From Pseudomonas sp. UBA6562 (lineage in GTDB: Bacteria; Pseudomonadota; Gammaproteobacteria; Pseudomonadales; Pseudomonadaceae): a stretch of 64,000 nt of DNA. The stretch covers positions 62,001 through 126,000 of the forward strand of contig NZ_DJJS01000010.1 of NCBI RefSeq assembly GCF_002434265.1. Direction: 5' to 3'. A program made the translations under genes and the position numbers. The notes under the pieces were generated by a model. That model saw nothing but the letters and a program-made list of their open reading frames with translations. It was not told the DNA's origin and searched no databases. How positions within the stretch are numbered: the stretch's first letter is position 1; every line of letters starts with the position of its first letter. This document shows, piece after piece, positions 15,321-24,044 of the stretch.

Positions 15321-17765
15321 ATGCAGCCGCACCGCTCTTTCACTCTTTGTTTGGCGCTGTTCGCGCCCTCGACACTTTTTGCCCTGGCGCCCTTGGCGCT
15401 CGCGTCGGGCACGGCGCAGGCCGCGCAGGCGGGCAGCGAACGGGGCTTCGACATCGCGGCAGGGTCTTTGAGCGGCGCACTCAACCAGTTCAGCCGTCAG
15501 GCCGGCATCTACCTGGTGGGCAGCGATGCGCTGGCGCGGGGCAAGGTCAGCGATGGGCTGCGCGGGCGCTACAGCGTCGACCAGGGGCTGCAAGCGCTGC
15601 TGCAGGGCTCGGGGCTGCAAGCAGTGGCGCAAGGCGCGTCCGGCTACGTGCTGCAACCGGTGCCGGTGGCAAGCGGCAGCGCCCTCGAACTGCAGCCGAC
15701 GTCCGTCACCGGCGCCCAGGTGTCGAGTGCCAACGGGCAAGGGGACGTCGGCTATCGCGCTGTCCAGTCGGCCACCGCGAGCAAGACCAGCACCTCACTG
15801 GCCGACACCCCGCGCTCGGTGTCGGTGGTGACGCGCCAACGCATGGACGACCAGAAATCCCAGACCCTGACCGAAGTGCTGGGCTACGTGCCCGGCATCT
15901 TCGCGCCGCCGTTCGCTGCTGGTGACGGCCAGGCGGGCGATCTGTTCTTCATCCGTGGCTTCAATGCGACCGACTACGGCTACGGCCTGCTGCGCGACGG
16001 CCTGCGCGTGCAGGGCAATCGCTACGACACCACCAGCGAACCCTACGGCCTGGAGCGCGTGGAAGTGTTCAGGGGCCCGACGTCCATCCTGTATGGCGAA
16101 AACGCCCCCGGTGGCGTGGTCAATCTGGTCAGCAAGAAGCCGACCCAGGACGCCCGTGGCCAGGTGCAACTGAGCTACGGCAGTCATGAGCGCCGCCAGC
16201 TCGGTGTGGATGTATCCGGCCCGCTCGACGACAGCGGCAACGTGCTGGGGCGGATGGTCATGCTCGGCCGCAAGTCGGGCACCCAAGTGGACCATCAACC
16301 GGACGACCGTCTGTATCTCGCGCCGTCGCTGACGCTCAACCTCGACGAGGCCAACACCTTGACCGTGCTGGGCACCTACCAGCGCGACCGCACGCTCATG
16401 GAGCTGGGCTATCCTGCCGCGGGCACCTTGCTGCACAACCCCAACGGCAAGATCGACAAGGATGCGTTGCTGGGCAACCCCGACTGGGACGATTTCGAGC
16501 GCGAAACCTGGACCCTGGGTTACGAGTTCGCCCACGCTTTCAACGACGCCTGGCAGTTCCGCCAGAATTCGCGCTACATGCAGTCGCGCATCGACCGCCA
16601 GGAGATCTGGCCCGGCAACCTGGACAACGGCGGCTTCGGCACGTTGGTGAGCAACACGGCGTACGACCGCGACAACAAATCCATCGCCTATTCCCTGGAC
16701 AACCAGCTCGAAGGCAAGGTCCAGCTGGGCGCGGTGGACAATACCGTGCTGCTGGGCATGAGCCTGGACCGTACCTCGTTCAGCCAGAACTGGAACGCAG
16801 GCTCCGGTGGCCGGGTGAATGTCTTCGACCCGGTCTACACCGGCCCGCCGCAAACCCCGACGGCGATTCAGAACGCGCTGCTCGAACAGACCCTGTACGG
16901 CGCCTACACGCAGTTGCAAAGCCGGGTGGACAACTGGGTGCTGCTGGTGGGCGGGCGCTACGACCGGGTCAACAGTTCGTACCGCAACAAGGCCGGCACC
17001 CTCAACGCGCCTGCCGACCTGGATTACTGGGATGGCCAATTCACCTGGCAGGCCGGCCTGATGTACCAGTTCGACAACGGCGTGTCGCCGTACCTGAGCT
17101 ATTCCACGGCCTACAACCCGACCCAGCAGCTCTCCAGCACCAGCGGCCCGCTCGATCCCACCACCAGCGAGCAGTACGAAGTGGGCGTGAAGTACGAGCC
17201 GGTGGGTTGGAACACCGCCATCAGCGCCTCGGTGTACGATTTGCGCAAGAAAGACGACTCGCTGTACGACAGCGCAGTCGGCGACTACCGCAACGTCGGC
17301 CGTAGCCGCGCCAAGGGCGTGGAACTGGAAATCAACAGCGACCTGACCGACAGCCTCAGCCTGACGTCGGCCTACACCTACACCGATTCGCGCATCACCA
17401 AGGACGCGCCCGGCTCGCTGCTCGAAGATCGGCAGATGACCGGCGTGCCGCGCAACCAACTGTCGCTGTGGGCCAACTACCGCTTCCTCGACGAGGGGCT
17501 CAAGGGCCTGCGCATCGGCGCCGGCGTCCGCCACTTCGACAGCACCTTCGCCTACACCAGCCCGGCGTTGTACGGCACGCTCGACAGCGGCGACGTCACC
17601 TTGGTCGATGCCGCAGTAGGGTATGCGATCGACGCGCAATGGTCGGCCGAACTCAATGCGCGCAACCTGCTGGACAAGGAATACACGACCGGTTGCAACA
17701 ACGCCGGACGTTGCTATTGGGGCGAGGAACGCACGTTGCTGGCGACCTTGACCTACAACTGGTGA
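15321..17765 (+). CDS. TonB-dependent ferric-siderophore receptor with signalling domain
   Basis: An 814-residue outer-membrane transducer. A signal peptide ends near residue 34. An STN domain follows (FDIAAGSLSGALNQFSRQAGIYLVG), then a plug opening near SLADTPRSVSVVTRQRMDDQ and containing IRGFNATDYG and RVEVFRGPTSILYGENAPGGVVNLVSK. A 22-strand barrel ends in LLATLTYNW with the terminal aromatic required for assembly. Two Cys close to the end (CNNAGRCYWGEE) are typical of the FhuA/FoxA/FiuA hydroxamate-siderophore group, so a ferrichrome- or ferrioxamine-like ligand is likely but unproven. The STN domain relays ligand binding to the FecR-type protein. The ATG at 15321 has a GGGGA ribosome site. 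Confidence 0.9.
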   Translation: MQPHRSFTLCLALFAPSTLFALAPLALASGTAQAAQAGSERGFDIAAGSLSGALNQFSRQAGIYLVGSDALARGKVSDGLRGRYSVDQGLQALLQGSGLQAVAQGASGYVLQPVPVASGSALELQPTSVTGAQVSSANGQGDVGYRAVQSATASKTSTSLADTPRSVSVVTRQRMDDQKSQTLTEVLGYVPGIFAPPFAAGDGQAGDLFFIRGFNATDYGYGLLRDGLRVQGNRYDTTSEPYGLERVEVFRGPTSILYGENAPGGVVNLVSKKPTQDARGQVQLSYGSHERRQLGVDVSGPLDDSGNVLGRMVMLGRKSGTQVDHQPDDRLYLAPSLTLNLDEANTLTVLGTYQRDRTLMELGYPAAGTLLHNPNGKIDKDALLGNPDWDDFERETWTLGYEFAHAFNDAWQFRQNSRYMQSRIDRQEIWPGNLDNGGFGTLVSNTAYDRDNKSIAYSLDNQLEGKVQLGAVDNTVLLGMSLDRTSFSQNWNAGSGGRVNVFDPVYTGPPQTPTAIQNALLEQTLYGAYTQLQSRVDNWVLLVGGRYDRVNSSYRNKAGTLNAPADLDYWDGQFTWQAGLMYQFDNGVSPYLSYSTAYNPTQQLSSTSGPLDPTTSEQYEVGVKYEPVGWNTAISASVYDLRKKDDSLYDSAVGDYRNVGRSRAKGVELEINSDLTDSLSLTSAYTYTDSRITKDAPGSLLEDRQMTGVPRNQLSLWANYRFLDEGLKGLRIGAGVRHFDSTFAYTSPALYGTLDSGDVTLVDAAVGYAIDAQWSAELNARNLLDKEYTTGCNNAGRCYWGEERTLLATLTYNW

Positions 17766-17787
17766 AGCGCGCCGTTCGCGGCGACGG

Positions 17788-17828
17788 CCCCTGCGGCGAC
17801 GGTGAACGATCGCTCGTCGCCGCAGGGG
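17788..17828 (+). terminator. Strong hairpin after the receptor gene
   Basis: A perfect 14-bp GC-rich stem (CCCCTGCGGCGACG with CGTCGCCGCAGGGG) lies 22 bases past the receptor stop. A short TGTTT follows some ten bases on. Confidence 0.65.
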
Positions 17829-17860
17829 CAGGGGCCTGTTTCCACCCGCTAGTGGCCCTT

Positions 17861-17874
17861 TGAGATCTGTCTTA
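17861..17874 (+). promoter_or_regulatory. RcsB-box-like dyad before the fimbrial operon
   Basis: TGAGATCTGTCTTA, within a longer TTTGAGA-TCTG-TCTTAAA dyad, lies about 70 bases before the fimbrial subunit start. An almost identical dyad precedes the first kinase gene (23996-24009). The form TAAGA-N4-TCTTA resembles the RcsB/RcsAB box TAAGAATATTCTTA, and the locus encodes an RcsB-like regulator, so this is a likely operator (inference). Confidence 0.6.
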
Positions 17875-17942
17875 AATACCCCGCCGCCGGTAAATCGCAT
17901 CCTGTGTGCATCTACTCACCCAGAGCACACCAGGAGCCTGAC

Positions 17943-18488
17943 ATGACCCTTCGCGCCACCGCATTCGCCTTCGCGGCCTTCATCGCCGCCTCTGGCCACG
18001 CTTGGGCCGCCAACACCATCAACTTCAGCGGTGAAGTCACCGACCAGACCTGCTCGGCGGTCGTGGACGGCAACACCGACCCGACCGTGGTGCTGCAAAG
18101 CGTTCCGGTCAGCGCCTTGAACGGCACGGTCGGCAAGACCGCGGGCGAAACCAGCTTCACGCTGCGCTTGACCGGTTGCGTGGCCCCGACCAGCACCAGC
18201 GAGCACTTCACCGCCGTCTTCCAGGCCACCAACCCCACCAGCGCCGGCAACCTGACCAACACCGCCAGTGGCGGCGCCAGCGGTGTGGCGCTGCAAATGC
18301 TCGCGGCCCCCGGCGGCACCAAGCTGGACCTGGCGGGCAACGCCGCCGTGGAAGCCGGCGACATCGTCCTGGCCAGCGGCCAGAGCAGCGCCAGCCACGA
18401 CTACGCGGTGCAGTACGTGGCCGAAGCCGCCACCGTCACGCCCGGCCCGGTACTGGGCTCGGTCACTTACACCCTGCGCTACGAGTGA
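17943..18488 (+). CDS. Fimbrial major subunit (CupA1/CupD1-like)
   Basis: A 181-residue type 1 pilin. A signal peptide ends in Ala-Trp-Ala, the mature part opens ANTINFSGEVTDQTCSAVV, and the conserved disulfide pair is the Cys here and the Cys in LRLTGCVAP. It ends in GSVTYTLRYE, the donor-strand/beta-zipper pattern recognised by chaperones and the usher. It is the first gene of a five-gene set subunit-chaperone-usher-adhesin-chaperone, the plan of the CupA and CupD loci of P. aeruginosa. The start at 17943 has an AGGAG-like site; an upstream ATG at 17904 lacks one. A possible RcsB-type operator lies upstream. Confidence 0.92.
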   Translation: MTLRATAFAFAAFIAASGHAWAANTINFSGEVTDQTCSAVVDGNTDPTVVLQSVPVSALNGTVGKTAGETSFTLRLTGCVAPTSTSEHFTAVFQATNPTSAGNLTNTASGGASGVALQMLAAPGGTKLDLAGNAAVEAGDIVLASGQSSASHDYAVQYVAEAATVTPGPVLGSVTYTLRYE

Positions 18489-18573
18489 CCGCCCGGCACC
18501 GCGCACGGTGCCGGCTCCCTTCGAACCCGACCGCTGCGCCGCCCGGCGCGGCGGCCCCACCTGGCGACGACCG

Positions 18574-19329
18574 ATGAACACGCTCTCCCTGCATCCACTG
18601 CGCGCTGCGGCGGCCACGCTGGCCTTGCTGTTGAGCGTGGCCGGCCTGCCTGCGGCCCACGCCAGCGTCGTGGTCACGGGCACCCGGGTGATCTACCCCG
18701 GCGACGCCCGCGAGAAGACCCTGCAACTGACCAACGAAGACACCTTCCCGAACGTCGTGCAAGCCTGGGTCGACATCGACGACCCGGCGTCCAGCCCCGA
18801 CACCGCCGATGCGCCGTTCATGGTCAACCCGCCCGTGTCGCGCATGGCGCCCGGCAGCGGGCAGAGCTTGCGTCTGGTCTACACCGGGAGCGGTCTGGCG
18901 CAGGACCGCGAGTCGCTGTTCCATCTGAACGTGTTGCAGATTCCGCCGCGCAACATGGCCAACGCCGACCGCAACCAGATGCTGCTGATGCTGCGCAACC
19001 GGCTCAAGCTGTTCTATCGCCCGACCGGCATCGCCGGCAGCGTCGATGCGCTGCCCGAGCAGCTGCACTTCCAGTTGCGCCAGGAAGGCGGGCGCTGGTA
19101 CGTCGAAGTCAGGAACGACAGCGGCTTCCATGCCTCCTTCGGCAGCGCGGCAGTGCACCTGGGCGAGCGTACGCTGGTGCTCGACGCCAAGATGGTGCCG
19201 CCGATGAGCAGCGTACGTTGGGCACCTTCACCCCTGGTGGCACTGCCGGCCGGCACGCCGCACCTGCACGCGCAGCTGATCAACGACTTCGGCGCGCGTA
19301 TCGATATCCGCCATGATCTGCCGCGTTGA
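18574..19329 (+). CDS. Periplasmic fimbrial chaperone (CupA2/CupD2-like)
   Basis: A 251-residue PapD-like chaperone with a signal peptide (hydrophobic 10-28, Ala-His-Ala) and two immunoglobulin-like domains. The G1/subunit-binding landmarks are GTRVIYPGDAREKTLQLTNED, QAWVDIDD, APFMVNPPVSRMAPGSGQSLRL and RESLFHLNVLQIPP, followed by the RNRLKLFYRP strand. It would fold and cap pilin subunits before delivery to the usher. The usher gene overlaps its end by 17 bases. The frame is open far upstream, but the first 102 codons lie over the pilin gene and are not protein-like; the ATG at 18574 gives a proper signal peptide. Confidence 0.93.
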   Translation: MNTLSLHPLRAAAATLALLLSVAGLPAAHASVVVTGTRVIYPGDAREKTLQLTNEDTFPNVVQAWVDIDDPASSPDTADAPFMVNPPVSRMAPGSGQSLRLVYTGSGLAQDRESLFHLNVLQIPPRNMANADRNQMLLMLRNRLKLFYRPTGIAGSVDALPEQLHFQLRQEGGRWYVEVRNDSGFHASFGSAAVHLGERTLVLDAKMVPPMSSVRWAPSPLVALPAGTPHLHAQLINDFGARIDIRHDLPR

Positions 19330-21904
19330 GTGCCGCCCCTCCTGGCCACGGCCTCTGCTGCTGGGCGGTGTCGCGCTGTTGCACACGGCGCTGGCCGGTG
19401 CGCAGCCTGCGTACCAGTTCGACGACGATCTGTTGATGGGGTCGAGCCTGGCCGGTGGGCAACTGACGCGCTTCAACCGCGCCGATCGAGTCGATCCGGG
19501 GCGCTACCACATCGACCTGTACGTCAACGGACGCTCCGCGCACCGCGGCGAGGTCGAGTTCCGCGAGCAGCGCGGCACCGTGCAGCCCTGCCTGAGCGAG
19601 CGTTTGCTCAGCCACACCTTAGGCGCGAAAGCCAAGGCCGGCGCCGAGCCCGACGGTTGTGTCGACCTGGCCGCGCGGCTGCCGGGTGCGACCTACACCT
19701 TCGACAGCGCCCGCCTGCGCCTGGACCTGTCGATTCCCCAAGCCTTGCTCGACCTCAAGCCGCAGGGCTATGTCGACCCACAGGAGTGGGATGCCGGCAG
19801 CAGCATGGCGTTCGTCAACTACGACGCCAACCTCTACCGCTCGCGTTACCAGACCGCAGGCAGCGGCCAGTCCGACTACGGCTACCTGGGGCTCAACGGT
19901 GGCTTCAACCTGGGTCTTTGGCGGTTGCGCCACCAGTCCAACTACACCTATTCGCGCTACGACGGCACGGCCACCCAGACCTGGAACCCTGTGCGCACCT
20001 ATGCCCAGCGCGCCGTCCCAGGCCTGCGCAGCGAGCTGACGCTGGGCGACAGCTTCACCGAAGGCAACCTGTTCGGCAGCGCCGCCTACCGCGGGCTGCG
20101 CCTGGCGAGCGACGACCGCATGCTGCCCGATTCGCAGCGTCAGTACGCGCCACAGGTGCGCGGTACGGCCAGGGGCAACGCGCGTGTGGTGATCAGCCAG
20201 AACGGCCAGAAAATCCACGAAACCACGGTGGCGCCCGGTCCTTTTCTGATCGACGACCTCTACGGCACGGCCTACGACGGCGATCTGGACGTGCAGGTGA
20301 TCGAGGCCGACGGCAGCGTATCGCGCTTCACCGTACCCTTCGCCGCCGTGCCCGAATCGATCCGCCCCGGCCTGTCGCGCTATTCGGCCACCTTCGGCCA
20401 GGTACGGCAGAACGAGCGCAACCAGGGCGCCTTCGCCGAGCTGACCTACCAGCGCGGCTTGAGCAATGCGCTTTCGACCAACCTCGGCGCCCGCGTCGCG
20501 CAAGACTATCTGGCGGTGCTGGGCGGTGGCGTGTGGGCCACTAGTCAGGGCGCCTTCGGTCTGAACAGCACCTTCTCCAGCGCCACGGTCGAGAACGACC
20601 AGCGCAAGCAGGGCTGGCGCGTGGGCCTGAACTACAGCCGCACCTTCCAACCCACCCAGACCACCCTGACCCTGGCCGGCTATCGCTATTCCACCGAAGG
20701 CTACCGCGACCTGACCGACGCGCTCGGCGCGCGCCGCGCCGACGAGCAGGGCCAGGATTGGGACTCCAACAGCTTCAAGCAGCGCAACCAGCTGACCTTG
20801 CTGGTCAACCAGAGCCTGGGCGACTACGGCAACCTGTACTTGTCCGGTTCGTCCAGCGACTACTACGATGGCAAAAGCCGCGACACGCAGTTGCAGTTCG
20901 GCTATTCCAGCACCTGGCGGCAACTGAGCTACAGCCTGGCCTACTCGCGCCAGCAGACCACCTGGTACCGCGACGCCGAGCGCCATTTCGACCCGGCACT
21001 GCCGCCCGACCTGAGCGAGCAGCACGGCAGCACCCGCAACAATGCGCTGACCCTCACGCTGTCGATGCCACTCGGCGCGTCCAGCCAGGCGCCGAACCTC
21101 ACCTCGATGGTCGCCAGCCGCTCTGGCGACAGCCGCGGCAGCAGTTATCAAACGGGCCTGAACGGCACCCTCGGGCAAGACCGCAGCACCAGCTACGCCA
21201 TTGCCGCCAGCCGCGACAGCGACGCACAGGGCAGCAACTGGAACGGCAACCTGCAGCGGCAAACCGCCCTGGCCACCCTCAACGCGGGCTACTCGCAAAG
21301 CGACAGCTACCGCCAGCTCAACGGCGGCCTGCGCGGCGCGGCGGTGGTGCATGGCGGCGGAATCACCCTGGGGCCTTACGTCGGCGATACCTTCGCCCTG
21401 GTCGAAGCCAAAGGGGCCAGTGGCGCGGCGATCCGCGGCGGGCAGGGTGCCCGCGTGGACCGCAACGGCTACGCCGTCGTCCCATCGCTTTCCGCGTACC
21501 GCTACAACCCCATCGGGCTGGACCCGAAGGGGATCGACGAGGACGCCGAGCTGCTGGAGACCGAGCGCAAGGTCGCGCCCTATGCCGGCGCCGCCGTGCG
21601 CGTACGCTTCAAGACCCTCACCGGCCACCCGTTGCTGATCCAGGCGCGGTTGGGCGACGGCTCGCCCTTGCCCCTGGGCGCCGAGGTGTTCGACGACCAG
21701 GGTGTGAACGTCGGCATGGTCGGGCAGGGCAGCCAGGTGTATGCCCGCGCCCAAGGCGACCAGGGCCAACTGGACGTGCGCTGGGGCGAGCGCCGCGAAG
21801 ACGGTTGCCGCCTGGCCTACGACCTCACCGCACAGGCCTCCTCTGCGCAACAGGCGCTGCGGCGCCTGCGCGCCATCTGCACACCTTTGGGGAATGAACC
21901 ATGA
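19313..21904 (+). CDS. Outer-membrane fimbrial usher (CupA3/CupD3-like)
   Basis: An 863-residue usher that threads pilin subunits across the outer membrane. After a signal peptide comes the N-terminal chaperone-binding domain (FDDDLLMGSSLAGGQLTRFNR, PGRYHIDLYVNG), the barrel with its middle plug (RGTARGNARVVISQNGQKIHE, APGPFLIDDLYGTAYDGDLDVQVIEADG), and C-terminal domains (APYAGAAVRVRFKTLTG, PLPLGAEVFDDQG) with a Cys near each end. Length is typical of the family. Its ATG lies inside the end of the chaperone gene and its stop overlaps the adhesin start, so the operon is tightly packed. Confidence 0.95.
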   Translation: MICRVECRPSWPRPLLLGGVALLHTALAGAQPAYQFDDDLLMGSSLAGGQLTRFNRADRVDPGRYHIDLYVNGRSAHRGEVEFREQRGTVQPCLSERLLSHTLGAKAKAGAEPDGCVDLAARLPGATYTFDSARLRLDLSIPQALLDLKPQGYVDPQEWDAGSSMAFVNYDANLYRSRYQTAGSGQSDYGYLGLNGGFNLGLWRLRHQSNYTYSRYDGTATQTWNPVRTYAQRAVPGLRSELTLGDSFTEGNLFGSAAYRGLRLASDDRMLPDSQRQYAPQVRGTARGNARVVISQNGQKIHETTVAPGPFLIDDLYGTAYDGDLDVQVIEADGSVSRFTVPFAAVPESIRPGLSRYSATFGQVRQNERNQGAFAELTYQRGLSNALSTNLGARVAQDYLAVLGGGVWATSQGAFGLNSTFSSATVENDQRKQGWRVGLNYSRTFQPTQTTLTLAGYRYSTEGYRDLTDALGARRADEQGQDWDSNSFKQRNQLTLLVNQSLGDYGNLYLSGSSSDYYDGKSRDTQLQFGYSSTWRQLSYSLAYSRQQTTWYRDAERHFDPALPPDLSEQHGSTRNNALTLTLSMPLGASSQAPNLTSMVASRSGDSRGSSYQTGLNGTLGQDRSTSYAIAASRDSDAQGSNWNGNLQRQTALATLNAGYSQSDSYRQLNGGLRGAAVVHGGGITLGPYVGDTFALVEAKGASGAAIRGGQGARVDRNGYAVVPSLSAYRYNPIGLDPKGIDEDAELLETERKVAPYAGAAVRVRFKTLTGHPLLIQARLGDGSPLPLGAEVFDDQGVNVGMVGQGSQVYARAQGDQGQLDVRWGERREDGCRLAYDLTAQASSAQQALRRLRAICTPLGNEP

Positions 21905-23253
21905 GACGCACGCTGCGGCTGTTGCCGCTGATCCTCCTGCCGTTCGGCCACGAGGCGTGGGCCACCTGCTACCGCGTCACCACGGTCGGTTCGGCAACCA
22001 CCACAGATCTGGCCGCCATCCGTCCGGGTGAGGGCACGGCGACGGCCTGGCCTGGCGCCTGCACGGGTGCCTGCAACGGATCGATGGGTCTGCCCAGCGT
22101 GGTCAATGTCAGCGATCCCAGTTTCTTGCCCTATCCATCTTTGATTGCCAGTGCGGTCACCCCCTTCACTCAATACGGTACGGCCGGCGGCTATGACCCC
22201 GAACAAGTGCTGTTTCGCTGCGCGGCCAACGATCCGGTGTACGAGATGTATTCGCTCAACGGCGACGACCTCTATAGCGGCTGGTTCCAGGGCGGCGATA
22301 GCGTCGGCACCAGCGTTGGCCTGCAAGCGGCTTACCGCACGGCCTGGCCGAACGTGCTCCTGCGGCTGACCCACATGGAAACCGGGCAATACTTCACCGA
22401 CGTATGGCGCGAGCGGTTGCTGACCGGTCTGGACATCGACTCGCGCGGTTATCAACTGGTCAAGGCGAAGAACCTCAGCGCCGTGCGCGCCGAGCTGTTC
22501 AGCGCGCCGGTCGACCCCACTTACAACTACTACAGCACAGCCACGCCCTCGCAGATCTACGGCTATCCCGAGCCGGCCGGTTACATCGCCATCAAGGGCC
22601 CGGGCCTGAGCTACCCCACCGTGGGCCAGACCCACTACGGCAACTGGGCGGGCTGGTACGCCAACTGGCCCGGTTCGCTGGCGCTGTTCAACAAGGTCAC
22701 GCTCAAGCGGTTCCCCACCTGCGCGGTGACCACCGTCACGCCGTACGTGGTGTTTCCGAGCATGTCGTTGAACGAGGCGAACGCCGGTGGCAGCCGCGAG
22801 CTGCCGTTCCAGGTGTCGTTCAAATGCCAGAGCGGTGTCACCAATGGCACGGCGGTCAACGGCACGGGACTGGGGATCAAGGTGTCCACCGGCGCCTTGG
22901 CCGCTTCTTCGGCATTGGGGTTGCTGAACGCACAAGGCGGGCTGTCCTACCTGGTTTCCGACCGCTATGGGCAGCCCGGCATGGCCGAAGGGGTCGGCAT
23001 CCGTCTGCTGCGCGACGGCAGCCCGATGACCCTGTTGGCCAACGAGGACTCGGCCAACGGCAGCGCCGCCCAGGCCCGCGGCTGGTACCCGGCCATCGGC
23101 GCCAGCGCCAATCAGACGGCCAACGTGAGCGGCATCGCGTACTACACCGAAACCTTCCGCGCGCGCCTGGAAAAGCTCAAGGTCGGCACCCAGCCTGCCG
23201 TCACGCCGGGCCGCATCGAAGCGACCGCGCAGGTGGTCATCCGTGTTCAATAA
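21901..23253 (+). CDS. Fimbrial tip adhesin (CupA4/CupD4-like)
   Basis: A 450-residue exported protein with a signal peptide ending Ala-Trp-Ala before TCYRVTTVG. The first 260 residues form a Cys- and Tyr-rich lectin-like region (CTGACNGSMG, DPEQVLFRCAAND, YNYYSTATPSQIYGYPEPAGY). From about residue 285 a pilin-like domain follows, with Cys pairs (FPTCAVTT, FKCQSG) and an ending VVIRVQ suited to chaperone capture. This two-domain plan, position after the usher, and a last partner chaperone gene argue for a tip adhesin. The receptor it binds is unknown. The ATG overlaps the usher stop by four bases. Confidence 0.85.
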   Translation: MRRTLRLLPLILLPFGHEAWATCYRVTTVGSATTTDLAAIRPGEGTATAWPGACTGACNGSMGLPSVVNVSDPSFLPYPSLIASAVTPFTQYGTAGGYDPEQVLFRCAANDPVYEMYSLNGDDLYSGWFQGGDSVGTSVGLQAAYRTAWPNVLLRLTHMETGQYFTDVWRERLLTGLDIDSRGYQLVKAKNLSAVRAELFSAPVDPTYNYYSTATPSQIYGYPEPAGYIAIKGPGLSYPTVGQTHYGNWAGWYANWPGSLALFNKVTLKRFPTCAVTTVTPYVVFPSMSLNEANAGGSRELPFQVSFKCQSGVTNGTAVNGTGLGIKVSTGALAASSALGLLNAQGGLSYLVSDRYGQPGMAEGVGIRLLRDGSPMTLLANEDSANGSAAQARGWYPAIGASANQTANVSGIAYYTETFRARLEKLKVGTQPAVTPGRIEATAQVVIRVQ

Positions 23254-23962
23254 GCGCCTGGGTGGTGCGCTCGCGGCGCTGCTGATGCTGGCGAGCGCCG
23301 ACGCCTGGGCAGGCGTCACGGCCGAACGCACCCGGCTTGTCCTCACCGAAGGGCAGCGCGAAGCGTCCCTGGCGCTGGTCAACCAGAACGCCTACCCGGT
23401 GATCGTGCAGACCTGGATCGACGACGGCGCGCTGGACGCCGAGCCCGATACCGCCGAGGCGCCCTTCATGCCCTTGCCCGCAGTGTTCCGTCTGGAAGCC
23501 GGGCAGCAACGCAGCGTGCGGGTGTTGGCCACCGGCCAAGCCCTGCCCGACGACCACGAGTCCCTGTTCTGGCTGAACCTCTACGAGATTCCGCCGCAGG
23601 ACAAAGCCGAGCTGGCCGAGGGCCAAGCGCGCCTGACGGTGACCCTGCGCACGCAAATGAAGGTCATCTACCGCCCCAAAGCGCTCGAAGCCGATGCCGA
23701 GCGAGCGCCCGAACGCTTGCGCTTCACCTGGGCCGGCGACCGTGTGCAGGTGGACAACCCGACGCCGTACTGCATCACCCTGGCCGGCGTCAGCGTGCGC
23801 CACGGCACGGCGCTCACGCCGCTGCCGGGCGAGACCCTGGCGCCTTTTTCCCAGCACCGGTTCGCGGTGCAGGCGCCGCGCTTGGCGCGTGGCGACCAGG
23901 TGGCGTATCAATGGCTCGACGATGGCGGCAATACCCAAGCGGCTACCTCGAGGTTACGTTGA
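23243..23962 (+). CDS. Second fimbrial chaperone (CupA5/CupD5-like)
   Basis: A 239-residue PapD-like chaperone with a signal peptide (Ala-Trp-Ala then GVTAERTRLVLTEGQ), the ASLALVNQNAYPVIVQTWIDDG strand pattern, PLPAVFRLEAGQQRSVRVL, ESLFWLNLYEIPPQ and TQMKVIYRP. It probably serves the adhesin rather than the main pilin. The start is a GTG at 23243, inside the end of the adhesin gene; no ATG gives a full signal peptide. This completes the five-gene operon; the kinase genes follow 82 bases later in the same direction. Confidence 0.9.
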   Translation: MFNKRLGGALAALLMLASADAWAGVTAERTRLVLTEGQREASLALVNQNAYPVIVQTWIDDGALDAEPDTAEAPFMPLPAVFRLEAGQQRSVRVLATGQALPDDHESLFWLNLYEIPPQDKAELAEGQARLTVTLRTQMKVIYRPKALEADAERAPERLRFTWAGDRVQVDNPTPYCITLAGVSVRHGTALTPLPGETLAPFSQHRFAVQAPRLARGDQVAYQWLDDGGNTQAATSRLR

Positions 23963-23995
23963 GCGCCACTGGCCGCGCTCGCGGGCAGGCACTTT

Positions 23996-24009
23996 TAAGA
24001 TCCGTCTTA
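23996..24009 (+). promoter_or_regulatory. RcsB-box-like dyad before the first kinase gene
   Basis: TAAGATCCGTCTTA is a perfect 5-bp inverted repeat with a 4-base spacer, 35 bases before the hybrid kinase start. It matches the dyad at 17861-17874 except for two bases. It suggests that one regulator, most simply the RcsB-like protein encoded at 31100-31765, controls both the fimbrial and the signalling halves of the locus. Confidence 0.6.
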
Positions 24010-24044
24010 TTCAGCCGCCGCCTCGGCCTCCCTAGGCTGCGTCG

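Noticed and set aside
15795..17900. Minus-strand frame of 701 codons over the TonB receptor, and a similar one over the usher (19619-21850)
   Set aside because: Both are antisense to clear outer-membrane proteins and have no family features.
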